This document shows, piece by piece, positions 8,765-16,930 of a stretch of 43,449 bases of DNA. A model generated the notes under the pieces. It saw only the letters and a list, made by a program, of their open reading frames with translations, was not told the origin of the DNA and did no database searches. The DNA comes from Methanomicrobiaceae archaeon (lineage in GTDB: Archaea; Halobacteriota; Methanomicrobia; Methanomicrobiales; Methanomicrobiaceae), in assembly GCA_016937345.1 (NCBI GenBank), contig JAFGWE010000042.1, forward strand, positions 1 to 43,449, read 5' to 3'. Position 1 is the first letter of the stretch. Each line of letters opens with the position of its first letter. The position numbers were made by a program, and so were the translations under genes.

Positions 8765-9340
8765 GATTCCCAGATTCTCAAGATATTTTTTGCTTTTACC
8801 TTCGCTGTGAAAGAAAACTTCAACGAGATCCTCTCTTTCGTCAATATCTGTCGAAAGCCTAAATGAATCAATGACCTCAACAGAAAGACCATTTTTTTCT
8901 GCAATATTTAAATGATCCAGAAAACTTGCGCCATAAAAATCAACAGAGAATCTTTGCGGGTCTTTTATAAAAATTACATTTGTCCCGCCGCCAATTCCGG
9001 GAACAACAGATAGATCCTTTTCTGTTGAAATCACCCTTTTTACCGACTCTTCTGAAAGAAGCGGAATATCAGACATTATTATCAGAACAGGTTCATACAA
9101 AGACGAGAGATATTCATTTAAGGCTTCATTTAAACCAAGCTCCTTTACAACCGTCTTTGCACCATTTACATTAAAGTCACAGGTTGAGAGAAGCGTTGCT
9201 TCACATCCCGCTTCAGAGAGGACTGATATTACATCATCCAGCATTGCAAGAGCAAAACCTTCACGCTCTTTCTGACTGAGAATACATGAAAGTCGTGTTT
9301 TCGGATTTTTTGGCCGAAAAGGTATAACGGCGTTTACCAT
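8702..9340 (-). CDS. cofC: CofC, 2-phospho-L-lactate guanylyltransferase
   Basis: A nucleotidyltransferase making the activated phospholactate (or phosphoenolpyruvate-type) precursor of the coenzyme F420 side chain. It has an N-terminal IPFRPKNPKTRLS nucleotide-binding loop, the SDIPLLS acidic motif for the metal near residues 92-98, and a GGGTNVIF segment. The C-terminal part reads LSTDIDEREDLVEVF, then a KGRVGVHR tail typical of the family. 212 residues is normal length. The last 20 codons and stop are read antisense to the end of the cofE-family gene. It is the last gene of a minus-strand series that also contains cofG. Confidence 0.93.
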   Translation of the reverse strand: MVNAVIPFRPKNPKTRLSCILSQKEREGFALAMLDDVISVLSEAGCEATLLSTCDFNVNGAKTVVKELGLNEALNEYLSSLYEPVLIIMSDIPLLSEESVKRVISTEKDLSVVPGIGGGTNVIFIKDPQRFSVDFYGASFLDHLNIAEKNGLSVEVIDSFRLSTDIDEREDLVEVFFHSEGKSKKYLENLGISVSVEKGRVGVHRNPHKEAF

Positions 9341-9428
9341 TATTATCAGGGTTTAACGGTATCAGTCTAAAAGCCATCGGATTTATTCCGCTCAATATTT
9401 CAAAAAAAAAGATTTCCGGAAGAAATAA

Positions 9429-9725
9429 TTATTTGAAAAAGAACCGGCAGTGACAGTTCCCTTCGCTTTCTATCTCATCCTCATGATAAATACACGGGCA
9501 GATTATTTCTTTGTCTTTTTCCGGATCGCCGGAGCGGATTCGGCAGGGGCAGTACTGCTCTTTAAATTTAAGTTTATTTCTGGCAAGACCCTTTAAAACC
9601 GCAGAAAGCTGTCTTTCATCAGGATTTAATAACCAGCCGTTATCTTTTGCATACTTCTCTGCCCAGAGTTCTATCTCCTCTGAAAGTGCATCCACATCCC
9701 CGTTATTCTTATCATCTTCAGCCAT
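9429..9725 (-). CDS. ferredoxin:thioredoxin (disulfide) reductase catalytic subunit-like protein
   Basis: 98 residues with the three Cys pairs of this family: C59-P-C61, C76-P-C78 and C91-H-C93. In the known enzymes four of these bind a [4Fe-4S] cluster and two form the redox disulfide. It should pass electrons from ferredoxin to thioredoxin- or glutaredoxin-like partners in the cytoplasm. Spacing is unusual: 14 residues between pairs one and two, and 12 between pairs two and three, against 16 and 8 in plant FTR. The N-terminal helix (EIELWAEKYAKDNGWLLNPDE) is typical. It lies 53 bases after purQ and 88 bases before cofC. Confidence 0.9.
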   Translation of the reverse strand: MAEDDKNNGDVDALSEEIELWAEKYAKDNGWLLNPDERQLSAVLKGLARNKLKFKEQYCPCRIRSGDPEKDKEIICPCIYHEDEIESEGNCHCRFFFK

Positions 9726-9778
9726 AATAATAAACTTCCATTTTTTCTGCAGGTAAAATATATCCTTCTAATCTGCTC

Positions 9779-10474
9779 TTACCTTGAGTCAAGATACTTT
9801 ATCATCGAGTCAAAGATCTTCTTCCCGTCAGAAGAACCCAGTACATCCTCAGAAGCCCTTTCAGGATGCGGCATCATTAAAAGAACGTTGTCGTCTTTTC
9901 CAAGAATCCCTGTAATATTATCTGCAGTTCCGTTTGGGTTTGATTCAGGCGTAATCTCTCCTTTCTCATTGCAGAATCTGAATGCTATCCTGTTGTCGTC
10001 ATCAAGACTCTTCAAGGTTTTTTGAGGTGCAACATATCTTCCTTCCTTATGTGCAATTGGTATTTTTACAACCTCACCTTTCCTGAAAAGCGATGTGAAC
10101 GGAGATGTGTTGTTTTCTACTCTCAGGTATACCTGATCACAGATGAACTTGGGATATTCGTTTATTGTAAAAACTCCGGGGATTAACCCTGCTTCAGCAC
10201 CAATCTGTGCACCGTTGCATATACCAAGTACAAGACCGCCCTTTTGGGAATGAGAGATTACGTCCTTCATTACAGGTGTTCGTGTTGCAATTGCGCCTGC
10301 ACGAAGATAATCACCGTATGAGAAGCCTCCGGGGAGAATTATCCCGTCATAATCCCTTTTCAATCCGTCTTTATACCATACAAGATCAGTATCAACACCG
10401 CATACATCCGCCATAACATGGAGAGTGTCACGGTCGCAGTTGCTTCCTCCAAACTGAAGAACAGCAAATCTCAT
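9779..10474 (-). CDS. purQ: PurQ, phosphoribosylformylglycinamidine synthase glutaminase subunit
   Basis: Class I glutamine amidotransferase supplying ammonia to PurL in step four of purine synthesis. The nucleophile is C86 in GICNGAQ, and the H203 and E205 partners lie in MPHPERA. The oxyanion segment LPGGFSYGDYLRAGAIA is present. 231 residues is typical of the stand-alone subunit that works with PurS and the small PurL. The start overlaps the purS stop by 4 bases (ATGA), so the two are co-translated. purL itself is not in the window. Confidence 0.97.
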   Translation of the reverse strand: MRFAVLQFGGSNCDRDTLHVMADVCGVDTDLVWYKDGLKRDYDGIILPGGFSYGDYLRAGAIATRTPVMKDVISHSQKGGLVLGICNGAQIGAEAGLIPGVFTINEYPKFICDQVYLRVENNTSPFTSLFRKGEVVKIPIAHKEGRYVAPQKTLKSLDDDNRIAFRFCNEKGEITPESNPNGTADNITGILGKDDNVLLMMPHPERASEDVLGSSDGKKIFDSMIKYLDSR

Positions 10475-10719
10475 TCTTCTTTTACCTCAACAGAATAACT
10501 GTGGATTACCGGATTTGCCAGAAGTCTCTCACACATCTCCTCAGCTTTTCTGGCAGCCTCCGACACGTCTTCAGATTCAATCCCTATCTCAAAAACTCTT
10601 GCTGTTCGCAGATATCCGGTCTCAAAGCCAAGATTTGAGAGTGCATGCTGAATCGCACGTGCTTCAGGATCCAACATGCCGCTCTTTAGGCTTATTGTAA
10701 TTGTTACATCATATTTCAT
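10471..10719 (-). CDS. purS: PurS, phosphoribosylformylglycinamidine synthase small subunit
   Basis: A small protein of 82 residues that bridges PurQ and PurL in the FGAM synthase complex. It begins KYDVTITISLKSGMLDPEARA and ends in IHSYSVEVKEE, matching the family throughout. I chose ATG 10719 rather than the upstream in-frame ATG 10740. It overlaps the purC stop as ATGA and has a GGAG Shine-Dalgarno 8 bases upstream, inside the end of purC. It also overlaps purQ by 4 bases, making purC-purS-purQ a tightly coupled unit. Confidence 0.95.
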   Translation of the reverse strand: MKYDVTITISLKSGMLDPEARAIQHALSNLGFETGYLRTARVFEIGIESEDVSEAARKAEEMCERLLANPVIHSYSVEVKEE

Positions 10720-11441
10720 TTCAGGTGCTCCTTTTTCCATCCCTCAATCTTTTCAACGACTTTTCCATATGCGCTCATAACATTGCCCTTGTTATAACGG
10801 TACACATCCTTGTCAAAAGACTCTTTGGTCTCCCGGTCCCAAAGACGCATAGAGTCCATACTTATCTCATCGCCAAGGATTATCCCGTTTTTGTATCGTC
10901 CGAACTCGATCTTAAAGTCCACCAATACCATCCCGAGTTCGTCAAAGAAATCATAGAGAAGTTTGTTTATCCGGAGTGTTGTCTCTTTTACTTCTTTTAA
11001 CTCTGATGATGTTAAAAGACCGAGTGCCAGGATCAGATCATCATTTACAGAAGGATCTCCTCTCTCATCATCCTTATAATCAGTAATAATCACAGGAGGA
11101 TTTAGTATCTGACCCTCTTTAAAGGGCAGTTTTTTTACTATTGAGCCGGCGGCAACATTTCGCGCGATAACCTCAAGAGGAATCATCTGAAGTTTTTTAA
11201 CAACCATTGTTCTCTCATCAAGCATTTTTACGAAATGTGTCTTAACTCCGTTTTTCTCAAGATAATTAAAGAAAAAAGCGGAAACAGACGCATTGTATGC
11301 ACCTTTTCCGGAAAAACAATCCTTTTTTTCGCCGTTGAAAGCCGTCATATCATCCCTGAAGCAGGATATCAGTTCGTCATCCTTCTCAGACTTATAAATG
11401 GACTTTGCCTTTCCTTTGTAGAGGAGTTCTCCTAATTCCAT
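10716..11441 (-). CDS. purC: PurC, SAICAR synthase
   Basis: An ATP-dependent ligase joining aspartate to carboxyaminoimidazole ribotide in purine synthesis. The N-terminal LLYKGKAKSIY, the IPLEVIARNVAAGS motif, VDFKIEFGR and GDEISMDSMRLWD are all characteristic. 241 residues is full length. It is the first of three overlapping purine genes and starts 31 bases after the end of cofG, so it may belong to the same longer transcript. Confidence 0.97.
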   Translation of the reverse strand: MELGELLYKGKAKSIYKSEKDDELISCFRDDMTAFNGEKKDCFSGKGAYNASVSAFFFNYLEKNGVKTHFVKMLDERTMVVKKLQMIPLEVIARNVAAGSIVKKLPFKEGQILNPPVIITDYKDDERGDPSVNDDLILALGLLTSSELKEVKETTLRINKLLYDFFDELGMVLVDFKIEFGRYKNGIILGDEISMDSMRLWDRETKESFDKDVYRYNKGNVMSAYGKVVEKIEGWKKEHLK

Positions 11442-11472
11442 AGTATTGCCACAACCCCGAAATTACCATTAA

Positions 11473-12459
11473 TTATTTGTCACTTCTATTGTGAATATCT
11501 TTGTTTAGTCTTTCTATAAGATGGCCCAGACCATTCGGGTACCACCCCTTGTCAATATACTTCTGGTATATGCAAAGCCGCTCTTTTAATACTCTGTTTT
11601 TTGCCAGTTTCTTTAATTCATCGATTGCCGGCCAGGGGTGTTCCGGGTTTACATAGTCTATTGTAACCGGTGACACACCACCCAGATCATTTACACCACA
11701 GTCGATAAGATACGACGCATCAGTGAGATTGGGAGGTATCTGAATGCTGATATCACCAGGTAGTATCTCGCCTGCAAGTCTTATTGTTTCACAGATCTCA
11801 TCAGTTGACAAAACAGGCCATTTCTCCATCCCAGTCCCGGGTTTTGGGCAGAAGTTCTGTATTATAACTTCCTGAATATGGCCATACCTTTTGTGAAGGC
11901 TGCTGATAACCTCAAGTGATTCCTCACGGTCTGACATATCCTCCCCAATCCCAAGCAGAAGACCGGTTGTGAAGGGAATGCGCAGCTTTCCGGCATCCTC
12001 CATCATGTCAATTCTCACTGCCGGTTTTTTACCGGGACTGTTTTTATGTGCCGCAATATTTTTTGTTGTCTCAAGCATAAGCCCCATGCTGGCGTTGACT
12101 TCTTTTAGCTTTGATAACTCGTTGTAGTCAAGAATACCTGCGTTTGTATGGGGCAGAAGACCGGTTTCTATTGCTTTAAGAGACATAGAATAGCAGTAGT
12201 CAAGAACAGAATCATATCCGGTTTTTTTGATATGCTCCAAAAATCCGGCCTCTTGTTCAGGTCTTTCACCAAAGGTAAAAAGGGCTTCTGTACACCCGAA
12301 AAGAGCACCCTTAGCAAGAGTATTTACCACATCCTCCTCTTTCATAACACATCCGTCTTTTACGGATTCTCTGAAGATGCAGTATGCACAGCGGTTATGA
12401 CACACGTCTGTAAGCGGCAGAAAAACATTGCGTGAATATGTTAAATCACTGCTTTGCAT
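11473..12459 (-). CDS. cofG: CofG, FO synthase radical SAM subunit
   Basis: The CofG half of 7,8-didemethyl-8-hydroxy-5-deazariboflavin (FO) synthase, making the chromophore of coenzyme F420 together with CofH. The radical SAM cluster is C20-HNR-C24-AY-C27, preceded by FLPLTDV. Downstream are FTFGERPE, TNAGILDY, TGLLLGIGE and IIQNFCPKPGTGM, all characteristic of this subgroup. Start ATG 12459 gives 328 residues. An upstream TTG at 12489 would only add an unconserved tail. cofH is not present here. fen lies upstream and purC follows after 31 bases. Confidence 0.95.
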   Translation of the reverse strand: MQSSDLTYSRNVFLPLTDVCHNRCAYCIFRESVKDGCVMKEEDVVNTLAKGALFGCTEALFTFGERPEQEAGFLEHIKKTGYDSVLDYCYSMSLKAIETGLLPHTNAGILDYNELSKLKEVNASMGLMLETTKNIAAHKNSPGKKPAVRIDMMEDAGKLRIPFTTGLLLGIGEDMSDREESLEVISSLHKRYGHIQEVIIQNFCPKPGTGMEKWPVLSTDEICETIRLAGEILPGDISIQIPPNLTDASYLIDCGVNDLGGVSPVTIDYVNPEHPWPAIDELKKLAKNRVLKERLCIYQKYIDKGWYPNGLGHLIERLNKDIHNRSDK

Positions 12460-12542
12460 AATACAAATTTGTCTTTGGGTTGTATTCAACCAATCGGAAA
12501 AATGAAAAAAACAACAGGAGAGCGGCTATAATAAAGCCAGGG
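12460..12542 (-). promoter_or_regulatory. fen-cofG spacer with a possible terminator and cofG promoter
   Basis: Just after the fen stop, the minus strand reads GGCTTTATTATAGCC, a short 4-bp stem, and then a T-rich run about 12 bases later. The TTTATTATAG inside it could instead be a TATA box for cofG. No convincing Shine-Dalgarno precedes the cofG ATG. Confidence 0.3.
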
Positions 12543-13544
12543 TTAAAACCATTGTTCGAGGGTTTTCTGGCCCGACCCTTTATTTATTCTTGCAAGCTGC
12601 GGTTCAATTCTTCCTTTTGAAAAGTCATGTGTGCCGCAGAGGTAATCAATGATGCCCTCATTATCAGGTGTCTGCCAGTTAAGGGAATATTGGGATGTAT
12701 GTGGAGGATATAAGAAAAAATCCTTTACAGGAAGTGGATGAAAATCAGGCATTTTTTCAGATATATACTCCTCAAAATTACCTTCACGGACAATCTTTAA
12801 TGCTGTTTTTGCACCAACTCCCTTTATGCCTTCATTGAAGTCAGTACCAATTAAAATACCCATCTCAATAAGATTTTCACGAGTCACTTCAAGGCCTGAT
12901 AAAACTTCTTTGAGAAGAATCTTTTCTGGACTTACAGTAATTGTTCTTCCCCTGATCTTTCTTTTGCGGCTTACTGTCATATTGCGGACAAGCTTTGGAG
13001 CACCAAATAACAAAGAGTCATAATCCTGCGATATAGAATATGAAACATCACCTTTTGCGGCCATAACAGCTGCCTGCGCCTCACCCTCACTGGGTGCATC
13101 CATAAACGGAATTCCCATAAGTGACAAAAGTTTTTTTGAGCTTTCAATTATCTCAGCATCGACTTTGGTTGCAGACCTGGCCTGCCGGAATGCCTCTTTT
13201 GTATCTCCGATAAAAACCGCTTCTTTGTATGCATCCTCGGCCTTCTTTTTTAGATCTCTTCTCTTTGAGAGGGTTTCTGACTTGAATTCAGGAGGTTTCC
13301 CGTCAAATATAAAAACCGGGCGCATCCCGTTTTCAAGAAAATTTGAAACCCTGAAAAAAAGCCCTGAGAGATGTGATGTAACTCTGCCCTGACTGTTCAT
13401 TAAAGGCGTTCCGTCAGGCTGCCTGATTGTTGTTAAAAACTGATACAATGCATTATTGCCGTCAACCGCGGCATTTCCCGCAAGTTCATCCCAGCCGATT
13501 GGTTTTTTGTAATCCGAAAGAATATCCCTGAAAGCAACTCCCAT
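12543..13544 (-). CDS. fen: FEN-1, flap structure-specific endonuclease
   Basis: Removes 5' flaps during Okazaki-fragment maturation and repair. The N-terminal nuclease region has D28 (AVDGNN) and D81 (FIFDGKPP). The internal region has the APSEGEAQAA and SQDYDSLLFG acidic motifs and a helix-hairpin-helix GIKGVGAKTA. The C-terminus ends in QKTLEQWF (326-333), a PCNA-interacting PIP box. 333 residues is normal. The start has an AGGT-type Shine-Dalgarno about 7 bases upstream and a TTTATAAT box about 45 bases upstream. Confidence 0.97.
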   Translation of the reverse strand: MGVAFRDILSDYKKPIGWDELAGNAAVDGNNALYQFLTTIRQPDGTPLMNSQGRVTSHLSGLFFRVSNFLENGMRPVFIFDGKPPEFKSETLSKRRDLKKKAEDAYKEAVFIGDTKEAFRQARSATKVDAEIIESSKKLLSLMGIPFMDAPSEGEAQAAVMAAKGDVSYSISQDYDSLLFGAPKLVRNMTVSRKRKIRGRTITVSPEKILLKEVLSGLEVTRENLIEMGILIGTDFNEGIKGVGAKTALKIVREGNFEEYISEKMPDFHPLPVKDFFLYPPHTSQYSLNWQTPDNEGIIDYLCGTHDFSKGRIEPQLARINKGSGQKTLEQWF

Positions 13545-13602
13545 AAACTATACCTGCAAGTAATTAATCCCAAAAATAGGTATTATAAATTAAAAGTTCC
13601 TT

Positions 13603-13917
13603 TCATCTGTAAACACGGCGCGAAAGTGCATCTATCACATTTTCCACGTCGTCAGACATTGCATCACACCTTTGATTGACGTTTTTTGAGACCTCTTCAA
13701 GATTGATTCTCATCGTCCTCTCGCGGGCAATAATACTCTTCTCAAGATTCTTTATCTTCTTGCACAAAGACAATATAAGACCTGCCAGGGATATCATCAT
13801 AAGACCTGTGGACACGGCAACAATCCAATCCTGCCACAGCCTCACCACCATTGCAAGGGTTGAGATTACAAGAATAACTGCCAGGATTATATCTTTAGTA
13901 TTGTCGGATTCATCCAT
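13603..13917 (-). CDS. small two-helix membrane protein of unknown function
   Basis: From ATG 13917 this encodes 104 residues. Two hydrophobic segments (about 9-28 and 34-56) are followed by a charged cytoplasmic helix with coiled-coil character (NLEKSIIARERTMRINLEEV) ending RRVYR. A longer frame back to 14058 would add 47 residues of unusual composition and would run through the divergent promoter region, so the short form is preferred. No recognised family. It sits 58 bases upstream of fen on the same strand and diverges from the PSH protease gene. Confidence 0.6.
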   Translation of the reverse strand: MDESDNTKDIILAVILVISTLAMVVRLWQDWIVAVSTGLMMISLAGLILSLCKKIKNLEKSIIARERTMRINLEEVSKNVNQRCDAMSDDVENVIDALSRRVYR

Positions 13918-14008
13918 ACTTTTAGATGCATACAGACTGCTTATTAATCTAACTATATTTTGCGGAATACATGATGCCCTGTCTGCACAATGTCTCTCTT
14001 TTATCCAT

Positions 14009-14084
14009 CGTATATTTATATGAATTAAAAAAAACACGTAATTAACCTTAGCGGGCATTTTTTTTCTGCCCGGGGAGATAAATA
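14009..14084 (+). promoter_or_regulatory. PSH promoter and leader with an RBS-adjacent hairpin
   Basis: A TATA-like TATATTTATAT run at about 14011-14022 would put transcription start near 14040. The leader then holds CGGGCA (14052-14057), a 9-base loop that is almost all T, and TGCCCG (14067-14072), a perfect 6-bp G+C-rich stem. The strong Shine-Dalgarno GGGGAG begins at 14072, the last base of the stem. The hairpin could mask or expose the ribosome-binding site. Confidence 0.5.
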
Positions 14085-14999
14085 ATGAAAAAACATGAAC
14101 TCATGCCCTATATTGCAATGGGAATAATGCTTGTTATTGTTCAGGTTATTGCAATAATTCTCTCACCTGCGATGAACGAGGCAGGTTATTCCGCCTTTGA
14201 AGATCCAAAGGCAATTGAAAATACAATATACTTTATAGCAATTCTTCTGGCTTTTACAGCAGCAATGCTTATTCTGATTAAGATAAAGGGGAAAAAAATA
14301 ATCAGCTGGATAGTCGCGGCTTCAATATTTCTTGTATTTATCTATATCTTTGCCGCGGTCTTTGGAGAGCTTATTGGTGCAACAATCACCGCATCTGCAC
14401 TTGCATTAATACTGTCTGCTGCCGCAACAGCATTGCTCTACAAATATCCTGAATGGTATGTAATTGATGTTCTCGGAGTTTTAATATGTGCAGGTTCGGC
14501 ATCCATATTCGGGATATCGTTTGAGATATTGCCGGTGATCATTCTTCTTATACTTCTGGCCCTTTATGATGCAATATCAGTCTATAAGACAAGACATATG
14601 CTAACACTTGCAGAAGGCATAATAGATTTAAAGGCTCCGGTTCTTGTTGTCATACCAAAATCCCTCAAATATTCATACATAAATGAAGGAATTGAGCTTA
14701 AAAAGGAGAAAAGTGAAAGAGGAGCTTTCATGATGGGGATGGGGGATCTTATCATGCCCTCAATCCTTGTTGTATCATCCTATATCTACCTTGAGGCCCC
14801 GCTTCTTCCAATAGGAATCAGTCTGCCCACATTAATGGCAATCATCGGCTCCCTTGCAGGTTTTTCACTTCTTATGTACTTTGTTGCAAAGGGAAATCCA
14901 CAGGCAGGCCTGCCGACATTAAACGGCGGAACTATTCTGGGATTTCTTGCCGGTTGCGCGATATCAGGTTCTTGGGGCTGGATTCTAAGTATTTTCTGA
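14085..14999 (+). CDS. presenilin-like intramembrane aspartyl protease (PSH family)
   Basis: 304 residues with about nine hydrophobic segments. The catalytic pair of the presenilin/signal-peptide-peptidase fold is visible: D162 in LALYDAISV (YD motif) and D221 in FMMGMGDLI (GxGD motif). P277-T278-L279 occupies the place of the PAL motif near the last helices. Such archaeal enzymes cut transmembrane helices of membrane proteins. Natural substrates are generally unknown. A strong GGGGAG Shine-Dalgarno lies 7 bases before the ATG. The 3' end, encoding the last transmembrane segment, overlaps the NOG1-like gene on the other strand by 68 bases. Confidence 0.9.
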   Translation: MKKHELMPYIAMGIMLVIVQVIAIILSPAMNEAGYSAFEDPKAIENTIYFIAILLAFTAAMLILIKIKGKKIISWIVAASIFLVFIYIFAAVFGELIGATITASALALILSAAATALLYKYPEWYVIDVLGVLICAGSASIFGISFEILPVIILLILLALYDAISVYKTRHMLTLAEGIIDLKAPVLVVIPKSLKYSYINEGIELKKEKSERGAFMMGMGDLIMPSILVVSSYIYLEAPLLPIGISLPTLMAIIGSLAGFSLLMYFVAKGNPQAGLPTLNGGTILGFLAGCAISGSWGWILSIF

Positions 15000-15909
15000 T
15001 CATACTGACAACCTCATCCACCCCTTCCTCTGATGTAGTTGACATATTAAGATAGCCTGAGAGTTCCTTCATATCTGATTTATTTATGACAACTTCAAAC
15101 GGAACACCCCGTGTCGCATCCCTGACATTTTCCATCAGATGAAGCTGTGATTCAAGTGAGTAGCCGCATGCCTCGCTTGCATCTATGATGAAAAGGATCA
15201 TATCGGCAACATTTGTTATTGCAGCAATTGCCTGGCATTCAATGACATTTCTCTCCTCTACCGGTCTGTCAAGAATACCCGGCGTATCCACAATCTGAAT
15301 TCTGTCGCGCCCTACTTCGTGGTGGCCCACTAAAATTCCCTTTGTTGTAAACGCATATCCTGCCACTTCAGATGTTGCGGATGATATAAGATTGATAAAC
15401 GAGGATTTCCCGACATTAGGATAACCGGCAACAACGACTGTAAACTCCTCCTCTCTTATATCCGGAAGTTTTCTTAGGATATTTCGGACTTCATTTAAAT
15501 ACTTCAAATCCTTGTCCACCTGGTGAACAATTGATGCAATCCTGGCTGTAGCCTGCTTTCTAAGCGCGTTTGTATCCTCAGACTGTCTCATATCGCGTGC
15601 ATAGGATGTGCCAACCTTTCTGGCCGTTTCCGCTGCCCACTGCAATGCACCGAGTGATTTTCGTATTTTATCCACACTGAATAACAGATTTGTAATATCA
15701 ATATAAAACGGCGACAACTGGTCAAAACTGGGATACCTCTGAACAGAATCCATCAGCTTATCATATACAGAACTGTATATCGCCCTTATGAACTCCTCAT
15801 TAGCACGGTCTTTATTGCTCTTCTCTTTTTTAAACGCTGCTGCGCGTCTCAACGACCTGTCAAGTATCTCATCGGCAGTCGGAATAGTTGGTATATTTTC
15901 AAATTCCAC
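14932..15909 (-). CDS. NOG1-like GTP-binding protein (Obg-related)
   Basis: 325 residues. An N-terminal helical domain (about 1-155) is followed by a GTPase domain with G1 GYPNVGKSS (162-170), G3 DTPG (208-211) and G4 NKSD (276-279). The order and the helical N-terminus match archaeal NOG1-type GTPases linked to large ribosomal subunit assembly. The start is GTG at 15909 with only a weak GGGTT site upstream. The last about 22 codons run antisense through the PSH gene and look like a poorly conserved tail. It diverges from the HTH-CBS regulator across just 45 bp. Confidence 0.92.
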   Translation of the reverse strand: MEFENIPTIPTADEILDRSLRRAAAFKKEKSNKDRANEEFIRAIYSSVYDKLMDSVQRYPSFDQLSPFYIDITNLLFSVDKIRKSLGALQWAAETARKVGTSYARDMRQSEDTNALRKQATARIASIVHQVDKDLKYLNEVRNILRKLPDIREEEFTVVVAGYPNVGKSSFINLISSATSEVAGYAFTTKGILVGHHEVGRDRIQIVDTPGILDRPVEERNVIECQAIAAITNVADMILFIIDASEACGYSLESQLHLMENVRDATRGVPFEVVINKSDMKELSGYLNMSTTSEEGVDEVVSMIRKYLESSPKNLISRNRQEIPE

Positions 15910-15954
15910 AAGAAACCCGAATAGTATATATGTATAACATAATGAATTATCCTT
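15910..15954. promoter_or_regulatory. compact divergent promoter, NOG1-like gene and CBS regulator
   Basis: Only 45 bp separate the two start codons. A TATATATG box at 15925-15932 is centred about 27 bases before the ATG of the plus-strand regulator, the spacing of a leaderless archaeal transcript. The box is nearly symmetrical, so it could also serve the minus-strand gene, though its distance to that GTG is short. Confidence 0.45.
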
Positions 15955-16833
15955 ATGGAATTGTCCCTCATCCAGAAAGATATCCTGATTACATTAATCA
16001 CCCTCTATCATCAGAAGTCATCCGCAATCAAAGGTGAGGGGATTGCGGAGGTTCTGAAAAGAAATCCTGGAACTGTAAGAAATCAGATGCAGGCGCTAAA
16101 AGCCCTTGAACTGGTAGACGGAGTTCCGGGGCCGAAAGGCGGATATACACCAACATCTGCGGCCTATAAAGAACTAAATCTCACCAATTATGACAAAGAA
16201 TACACAGTCCCCATACAGAAGAACGGTCAGCCGATAACAAGTGTCAATGTTGCTGAAATAGATTTTACAACACTCTGCCATCCGGACCTGTGCCATGCCG
16301 CAATAAAGCTGATTGGAAGTGTTAAGTCATTTGAGATTGGTGATGAGATAACTGTAGGACCTTCGCCTGTCAACAGACTTCTTGTAAAAGGAGAGGTTTA
16401 TGGAAAAGATGAGGTTTCCCAGTCTCTTCTTATAACAATCTCCGAAATTATCTCTCTTCCAAAAAAACAGATAAAATATTACATGAATTCACCTGTATTC
16501 ACATTGAATAAGGGTGATACTTTCAGGACTGCAATCTCTCTTTTTAATCAGAAGAAAATTCACGGTGCACCGGTAACAGAGAACGGACGTCTTGTGGGAA
16601 TTCTTACATTAAGTGATGTATCAAGAGGAATCGAAAAAGAAGATTCGGTTGACATTCCCATTGAAAAATATATGACAACCGATGTTGTGATAGTCGCACC
16701 CACAGTAAACCTCTATGAGGTCATAGGACGCTTTAAGGAACAGAATATCGGGAGAGTAATTATTCTTGAAGATGGAAAACCAACAGGTATTCTTACACAG
16801 TCAGATGTTATCAAAGTATTTCCCGCGCTTTGA
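15955..16833 (+). CDS. transcriptional regulator with N-terminal HTH and C-terminal CBS pair
   Basis: 292 residues. Residues 1-70 form a winged helix-turn-helix (IAEVLKRNPGTVRNQMQALKAL). A middle domain (about 75-160) of unknown ligand follows, with HPDLCHAAIKLIG. Two CBS domains then occupy about 168-225 and 232-290, with repeating IHGAPVTENGRLVGILTLSDV and the parallel VGRVIILEDGK-type pattern. This matches the archaeal COG2524 group of predicted regulators, where the CBS pair may sense adenosyl ligands. No Shine-Dalgarno is seen. The TATA spacing suggests leaderless translation. Autoregulation through the tiny shared promoter is possible but is inference. Confidence 0.88.
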   Translation: MELSLIQKDILITLITLYHQKSSAIKGEGIAEVLKRNPGTVRNQMQALKALELVDGVPGPKGGYTPTSAAYKELNLTNYDKEYTVPIQKNGQPITSVNVAEIDFTTLCHPDLCHAAIKLIGSVKSFEIGDEITVGPSPVNRLLVKGEVYGKDEVSQSLLITISEIISLPKKQIKYYMNSPVFTLNKGDTFRTAISLFNQKKIHGAPVTENGRLVGILTLSDVSRGIEKEDSVDIPIEKYMTTDVVIVAPTVNLYEVIGRFKEQNIGRVIILEDGKPTGILTQSDVIKVFPAL

Positions 16834-16930
16834 AGGAAGAGATTATTCAATTATACCCCACACATAATTTAAAGATTTATCGTATCTTCTATTGAAAATC
16901 TACAACAAATTCTTGCGATTTTTCAAATCA

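Noticed and set aside
12543-13544. Possible XPG-type nuclease other than FEN-1
   Set aside because: The C-terminal QKTLEQWF PIP box, length and spacing of acidic motifs all fit FEN-1.
13918-14058. Upstream extension of the small membrane protein
   Set aside because: The added 47 residues are unlike the rest, and the DNA holds the promoter of the divergent PSH gene, so ATG 13917 is preferred.
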